Assembly: GCF_041051975.1 (NCBI RefSeq)
Contig: NZ_CP163435.1
Span: 5,985,001-6,049,000 of the forward strand
DNA length: 64,000 bases
Source of the DNA: Streptomyces sp. R21
GTDB taxonomy: Bacteria; Actinomycetota; Actinomycetes; Streptomycetales; Streptomycetaceae
Direction of reading: 5' to 3'
The translations under genes and the position numbers were made by a program. Shown in pieces: positions 60,647 to 64,000 of the stretch; position 1 is the first letter of the stretch, and every line of letters begins with the position of its first letter. Under the pieces are notes generated by a model, which was not told the DNA's origin, did not search any database, and was given only the letters and a program-made list of their open reading frames with translations.

Positions 60647-61624
60647 ATGAGCGCTTCAGGCGGCACCAAAGCGATCGTGGCGGCACTCGGCGCCAACCTC
60701 GCGATCGCGGTATCGAAGTTCGTGGCGTTCGCCTTCAGCGGTTCGTCCTCGATGCTCGCCGAGGGCGTCCACTCGCTCGCCGACTCCGGCAACCAGGCCC
60801 TGCTCCTGATCGGCGGCAAGAAGGCCGAGCGCGAGGCGACCCCGGAGCACCCGTTCGGCTACGGCCGCGAGCGGTACATCTACGCCTTCCTCGTCTCGAT
60901 CGTCCTCTTCTCGGTCGGTGGCATGTTCGCCGTCTACGAGGGCTACGAGAAGATCAAGCACCCGCACGACATCGAGCACTGGTACTGGCCGGTGGGCGTC
61001 CTCGTCTTCGCGATCATCGCCGAGGGCTTCTCCTTCCGCACCGCCATCAAGGAGTCCAACCAGCTGCGCGGCGGGCTGTCCTGGGCGCAGTTCGTCCGCC
61101 GCGCCAAGGCCCCCGAGCTGCCCGTCGTCCTCCTGGAGGACTTCGGCGCGCTCATCGGTCTGGTCCTCGCGCTCGGCGGCGTCGGCGTGGCGCTGCTTAC
61201 CGACGACGGTGTGTGGGACGGCATCGGCACCCTCTGCATCGGCATCCTGCTCATCCTGATCGCGCTCGTCCTGGCCGCCGAGACCAAGTCCCTGCTGCTC
61301 GGCGAGGCCGCGGGCGTCGACGAGGTCAAGAAGATCGAGGCCGCGATCGTCGACGGCGACACGGTCACCGGCGTCATCCACATGCGCACGCTCCACCTCG
61401 GCCCGGAGGAGCTGCTGATCGCCGCCAAGATCGCCGTCCAGCACGACGACACGGCCGCCCAGGTCGCCTCCGCCATCAACGCGGCCGAGGCCCGCATCCG
61501 CGCCTCCGTCCCGATCGCCCGCGTGATCTACCTGGAGCCGGACATCTACAGCGAGGCCGAGGCGGCCAAGGGCGCGGACCGCGAGGCCACGCCCGGAGGA
61601 CCAACACAGACCACCGGCCACTGA
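60647..61624 (+). CDS. Cation diffusion facilitator (CDF) metal transporter
   Basis: 325 residues with about six membrane helices. The metal-binding HxxxD lies in EGVHSLADSGNQALL, and the second site near LLEDFGALIGL. It resembles the ZnT/FieF-like subgroup exporting divalent cations by proton exchange; the metal is unknown. A cytoplasmic C-terminal domain ends near RVIYLEPDIY. ATG at 60647 follows CAGGAG. Confidence 0.9.
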   Translation: MSASGGTKAIVAALGANLAIAVSKFVAFAFSGSSSMLAEGVHSLADSGNQALLLIGGKKAEREATPEHPFGYGRERYIYAFLVSIVLFSVGGMFAVYEGYEKIKHPHDIEHWYWPVGVLVFAIIAEGFSFRTAIKESNQLRGGLSWAQFVRRAKAPELPVVLLEDFGALIGLVLALGGVGVALLTDDGVWDGIGTLCIGILLILIALVLAAETKSLLLGEAAGVDEVKKIEAAIVDGDTVTGVIHMRTLHLGPEELLIAAKIAVQHDDTAAQVASAINAAEARIRASVPIARVIYLEPDIYSEAEAAKGADREATPGGPTQTTGH

Positions 61625-61668
61625 TTTCCACGCGTACGCGCTTCTCTTCGCTCTTCTCGCTTACGTGT

Positions 61669-61702
61669 TCGGGGGCTCGCCTGTCTTCAGGCGGGCCCCC
61701 GA
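61669..61702. terminator. Bidirectional terminator hairpin
   Basis: 15-bp stem with one G-T pair (61669-61683 with 61688-61702) and a TCTT loop between the CDF and signal peptidase genes. Confidence 0.85.
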
Positions 61703-61708
61703 GTCCGT

Positions 61709-62374
61709 TCACACCTGCACGGGCCACGGCGGCATCGGAGGCACCACCCGCCGCCGTACGACGAAGGCGGCGATCCCGAAGCCGAGCCCGACCAGCGCGA
61801 CGACGAGCCCGAACACCGCGGCCCCGAGCCACACCACGGCCCCACTGGACCCGTCGACGACCCGGCCCAGCACGGCCCCGTCCGCCACCGTGCCCTGGTG
61901 ACCGCCGCTCGTGTAGAAGCGCGAGTCCATCGAGTTCTTCCGGTAATCGCCCAGCAGGAACAACCGTCCCGCCGGCACCTTCACGTCGTACGGCTTGACC
62001 CCGTCCGCGATGCCGTCCTTCACGTACGGCTCGTCGAGCGGCTTCCCGTTCACCGTGATCCGCTCGTCCGCCCCTTCGCCCCGGCAGCACACCACCCGGT
62101 CACCGCCGACCCCGACCACCCGCTTGATCACGGCTCCGTTGATCTCCGTCTCGGGCGCGTCGAAGAGCACGATGTCCCCCCGACGCACCTCGTCGCCGTC
62201 CAGCCGCTCCACGACGAGCCGCTGCCCGACGGTGTACGTGGGCGCCATGCTCTCGCTCGCCACCGTCACCGACGTGTACGCCGACCGTGCGTACAACAGT
62301 GAGCCGACCAGAATCACCAGCCCCAAAGGCCCCAACAGCCAGGCCGTGACCGCCTGACCCCGTCCCCTGCGCAT
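61709..62374 (-). CDS. Signal peptidase I
   Basis: 221 residues. The N-terminal helix LLGPLGLVILVGSLLYA is followed by the catalytic serine region SESMAPTYTVGQRLVVERL and the lysine region GAVIKRVVGVGGDRV, then GDYRKNSMDSRFY. A second C-terminal helix gives the two-helix arrangement common in actinobacterial SipS-like enzymes. ATG at 62374 follows GGGAGG; the frame is open further upstream. It removes signal peptides from exported proteins such as the surface proteins of this window. Confidence 0.93.
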   Translation of the reverse strand: MRRGRGQAVTAWLLGPLGLVILVGSLLYARSAYTSVTVASESMAPTYTVGQRLVVERLDGDEVRRGDIVLFDAPETEINGAVIKRVVGVGGDRVVCCRGEGADERITVNGKPLDEPYVKDGIADGVKPYDVKVPAGRLFLLGDYRKNSMDSRFYTSGGHQGTVADGAVLGRVVDGSSGAVVWLGAAVFGLVVALVGLGFGIAAFVVRRRVVPPMPPWPVQV

Positions 62375-62645
62375 TGCTGCTCCCTCCCCGTGCGGCGCAT
62401 CCGCGGGCGCAAAACTAGCGGTCCTCCGTGAACGCATGGTGATGGCCCTCGGGTCCCCGCGGACAGGCGCGGTCCACCCCGTCCCGCACGCCTGCCCCGT
62501 TCGCCGGGAGCACCTCCGGCTCCGGAGGCGGACTGGGGCGTGCCCGGCGACCGGTGTAGCTTGGTGACTGAGCCAGACGTCGCTGCTGATGGCGGTCGGG
62601 CGGTCCCACCGCGGACCGGCCGAGGGAGAGAGGGCCTCCGACGGA

Positions 62646-62713
62646 CTGCGCTGCGCGCACCGTGGGCACGTCTGTGCCCTCGCCAGGGCACCCATGTGCC
62701 CGCCGCCGCGCAG
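62646..62713 (+). promoter_or_regulatory. Structured 5' leader of ahcY: two identical hairpins in an outer stem
   Basis: GGGCAC-GTCT-GTGCCC (62664-62679) and GGGCAC-CCAT-GTGCCC (62686-62701) share the same stem. An outer stem of 7 bp (62651-62657 with 62707-62713) encloses both, forming a three-way junction. It lies 44 bp before the ATG, in a leader of about 190 nt if TAGCTT (62557-62562) is the -10. It does not match the SAH riboswitch pattern. Confidence 0.5.
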
Positions 62714-62757
62714 ACCAGCCGTATCCACCTCGCCCCAACCCCGAGGAGCAGCTCTCC

Positions 62758-64000
62758 ATGACGACTGTCGACAACCGGCAGGACTTCAAGGTCGCCGATC
62801 TCTCCCTGGCCGAGTTCGGCCGCAAGGAGATCACCCTCGCCGAGCACGAGATGCCCGGCCTGATGTCGATCCGCAAGGAGTACGCCGAGGCGCAGCCGCT
62901 GGCCGGCGCCCGCGTCACCGGCTCCCTGCACATGACCGTGCAGACCGCCGTACTCATCGAGACCCTGGTCGCCCTCGGCGCCGAGGTCCGCTGGGCCTCC
63001 TGCAACATCTTCTCCACCCAGGACCACGCCGCCGCCGCCATCGCGGTCGGCCCGAACGGCACGGTGGACAACCCGCAGGGCGTCCCGGTCTTCGCCTGGA
63101 AGGGCGAGACGCTGGAGGAGTACTGGTGGTGCACGGAGCAGGCGCTGACCTGGCCGAACACCCCCACCGGCGGCCCGAACATGATCCTGGACGACGGTGG
63201 TGACGCCACCCTCCTCGTCCACAACGGCGTCAAGTACGAGAAGGACGGCAAGGTCCCCTCGGTCGACACCGCGGAGAACGACGAGCACCGCGTCGTCCTC
63301 GAACTCCTCAACCGCACCATCACCGACGGCTCGCAGAAGTGGACCCAGCTCGCCTCGGAGATCCGCGGCGTGACCGAGGAGACCACGACCGGCGTTCACC
63401 GCCTGTACGAGATGTACCGCGACGGCACCCTCCTGTTCCCGGCGATCAACGTCAACGACGCCGTCACCAAGTCGAAGTTCGACAACAAGTACGGCTGCCG
63501 CCACTCCCTGATCGACGGCATCAACCGCGCCACCGACGTCCTCATCGGCGGCAAGACCGCGGTCGTCTGCGGCTACGGCGACGTGGGCAAGGGCTGCGCG
63601 GAGTCCCTGCGCGGACAGGGCGCCCGCGTGATCGTCACCGAGATCGACCCGATCTGCGCGCTCCAGGCGGCGATGGACGGCTACCAGGTCACGACGCTGG
63701 ACGAGGTCATCGACAAGGCCGACATCTTCGTCACCACGACCGGCAACAAGGACATCATCATGGCCGCCGACATGGCCAAGATGAAGCACCAGGCGATCGT
63801 CGGCAACATCGGTCACTTCGACAACGAGATCGACATGGCCGGCCTCGCGCAGATCCCGGGCATCGTCAAGGACGAGGTCAAGCCGCAGGTCCACACCTGG
63901 ACGTTCCCCGACGGCAAGGTGCTCATCGTCCTCTCCGAGGGCCGCCTGCTGAACCTGGGCAACGCCACCGGTCACCCGTCGTTCGTGATGTCCAACTCCT
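62758..64000 (+). CDS. ahcY: S-adenosylhomocysteine hydrolase (partial, 3' end outside window)
   Basis: The first 414 codons are present, with no stop before the window ends. It splits S-adenosylhomocysteine to adenosine and homocysteine using bound NAD+, clearing methylation by-product. The N-terminal region is standard (KVADLSLAEFGRKEITLAE, LHMTVQTAVLIETLVALGA), with the NAD-binding motif VVCGYGDVGKGCAESLRGQGA and active-site residues in NNKYGCRHSLIDG and GNIGHFDNEID. A GAGGAG ribosome binding site precedes the ATG. Confidence 0.96.
   Translation, partial: MTTVDNRQDFKVADLSLAEFGRKEITLAEHEMPGLMSIRKEYAEAQPLAGARVTGSLHMTVQTAVLIETLVALGAEVRWASCNIFSTQDHAAAAIAVGPNGTVDNPQGVPVFAWKGETLEEYWWCTEQALTWPNTPTGGPNMILDDGGDATLLVHNGVKYEKDGKVPSVDTAENDEHRVVLELLNRTITDGSQKWTQLASEIRGVTEETTTGVHRLYEMYRDGTLLFPAINVNDAVTKSKFDNKYGCRHSLIDGINRATDVLIGGKTAVVCGYGDVGKGCAESLRGQGARVIVTEIDPICALQAAMDGYQVTTLDEVIDKADIFVTTTGNKDIIMAADMAKMKHQAIVGNIGHFDNEIDMAGLAQIPGIVKDEVKPQVHTWTFPDGKVLIVLSEGRLLNLGNATGHPSFVMSNS

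Noticed and set aside
62646..62757. SAH riboswitch before ahcY
   Set aside because: The leader lacks the CCGAGG...CTCGG core and pseudoknot pairing expected for that class; CGAGGAG next to the ATG is the ribosome binding site.
1..64000. tRNA, rRNA, prophage or integrative element
   Set aside because: No tRNA-like cloverleaf, integrase, transposase or phage gene was recognised, and gene order and codon use are uniform core Streptomyces.

Overview
The window is high-GC chromosomal DNA of a Streptomyces species. This follows from the strong G/C preference at third codon positions, the GTG and TTG starts, the ATGA/GTGA/TTGA gene overlaps, and the gene content: whiB, a hut cluster with hutF, a SigB-type partner-switching set, LCP proteins, LPXTG/LAXTG surface proteins and split fbiA/fbiB genes. 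From general knowledge, the order from ahcY through manA, manB, whiB, cofDE, the LCP genes, purEK and sigI to hutU matches a conserved core block of Streptomyces chromosomes. No mobile element, prophage, CRISPR array, rRNA or tRNA gene was recognised.

Layout. 1-5.7 kb: histidine degradation (hutU, an M20 amidohydrolase, hutF, hutI) behind a short translated leader. 5.7-7.4 kb: a sigma-like/transmembrane/ricin-lectin fusion. 7.6-10.2 kb: a SigB-family sigma factor with its STAS anti-antisigma factor and ATPase antisigma factor. 10.3-14.6 kb: a tightly packed four-gene cell-surface operon with two sortase-type substrates. 14.7-19.4 kb: a POT peptide transporter, a two-component pair and a GtrA membrane protein. 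19.6-23.7 kb: purK-purE followed by an M19 dipeptidase and a paralogue that has lost every zinc ligand. 23.7-28 kb: a VOC protein, a CGNR regulator, UDP-glucose dehydrogenase, an acyl-CoA dehydrogenase and DoxX.

28.3-40.3 kb is a cell-envelope block with six LytR-CpsA-Psr (LCP) genes, a family-2 glycosyltransferase and a thioesterase. 40.5-44 kb holds a TIGR03089 protein, a secreted PGRP-type amidase and an NDP-sugar pyrophosphorylase. 44-48.6 kb holds a HhH-GPD glycosylase, cofE/fbiB, cofD/fbiA (coenzyme F420 synthesis) and a cysteine dioxygenase. Upstream of the dioxygenase is an unannotated leader peptide ending in a run of cysteines, a likely cysteine-sensing attenuator. whiB follows at 49 kb, then a 1223-residue membrane glycosyltransferase and a DUF5719 protein. 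54.9-60.5 kb holds a zincin-like protein, DUF3499, manB, a Trm112-like protein, a SIS-domain protein and manA. The window ends with a CDF metal transporter, signal peptidase I and a truncated ahcY gene with a structured 5' leader.

How they work together. Much of the middle supports envelope polymer synthesis: manA-manB-pyrophosphorylase supply activated mannose-type sugars, UDP-glucose dehydrogenase supplies UDP-glucuronate, the glycosyltransferases build polymer, LCP enzymes attach polymer to peptidoglycan, and the amidase remodels the wall. The most noteworthy non-gene signals are the polycysteine leader (48504-48602), the hut leader ORF (155-232), a 30-bp minisatellite grown from the 3' end of cofE, a 21-bp perfect inverted repeat near 45.3 kb, a dispersed intergenic repeat present twice, and the double hairpin ahead of ahcY.
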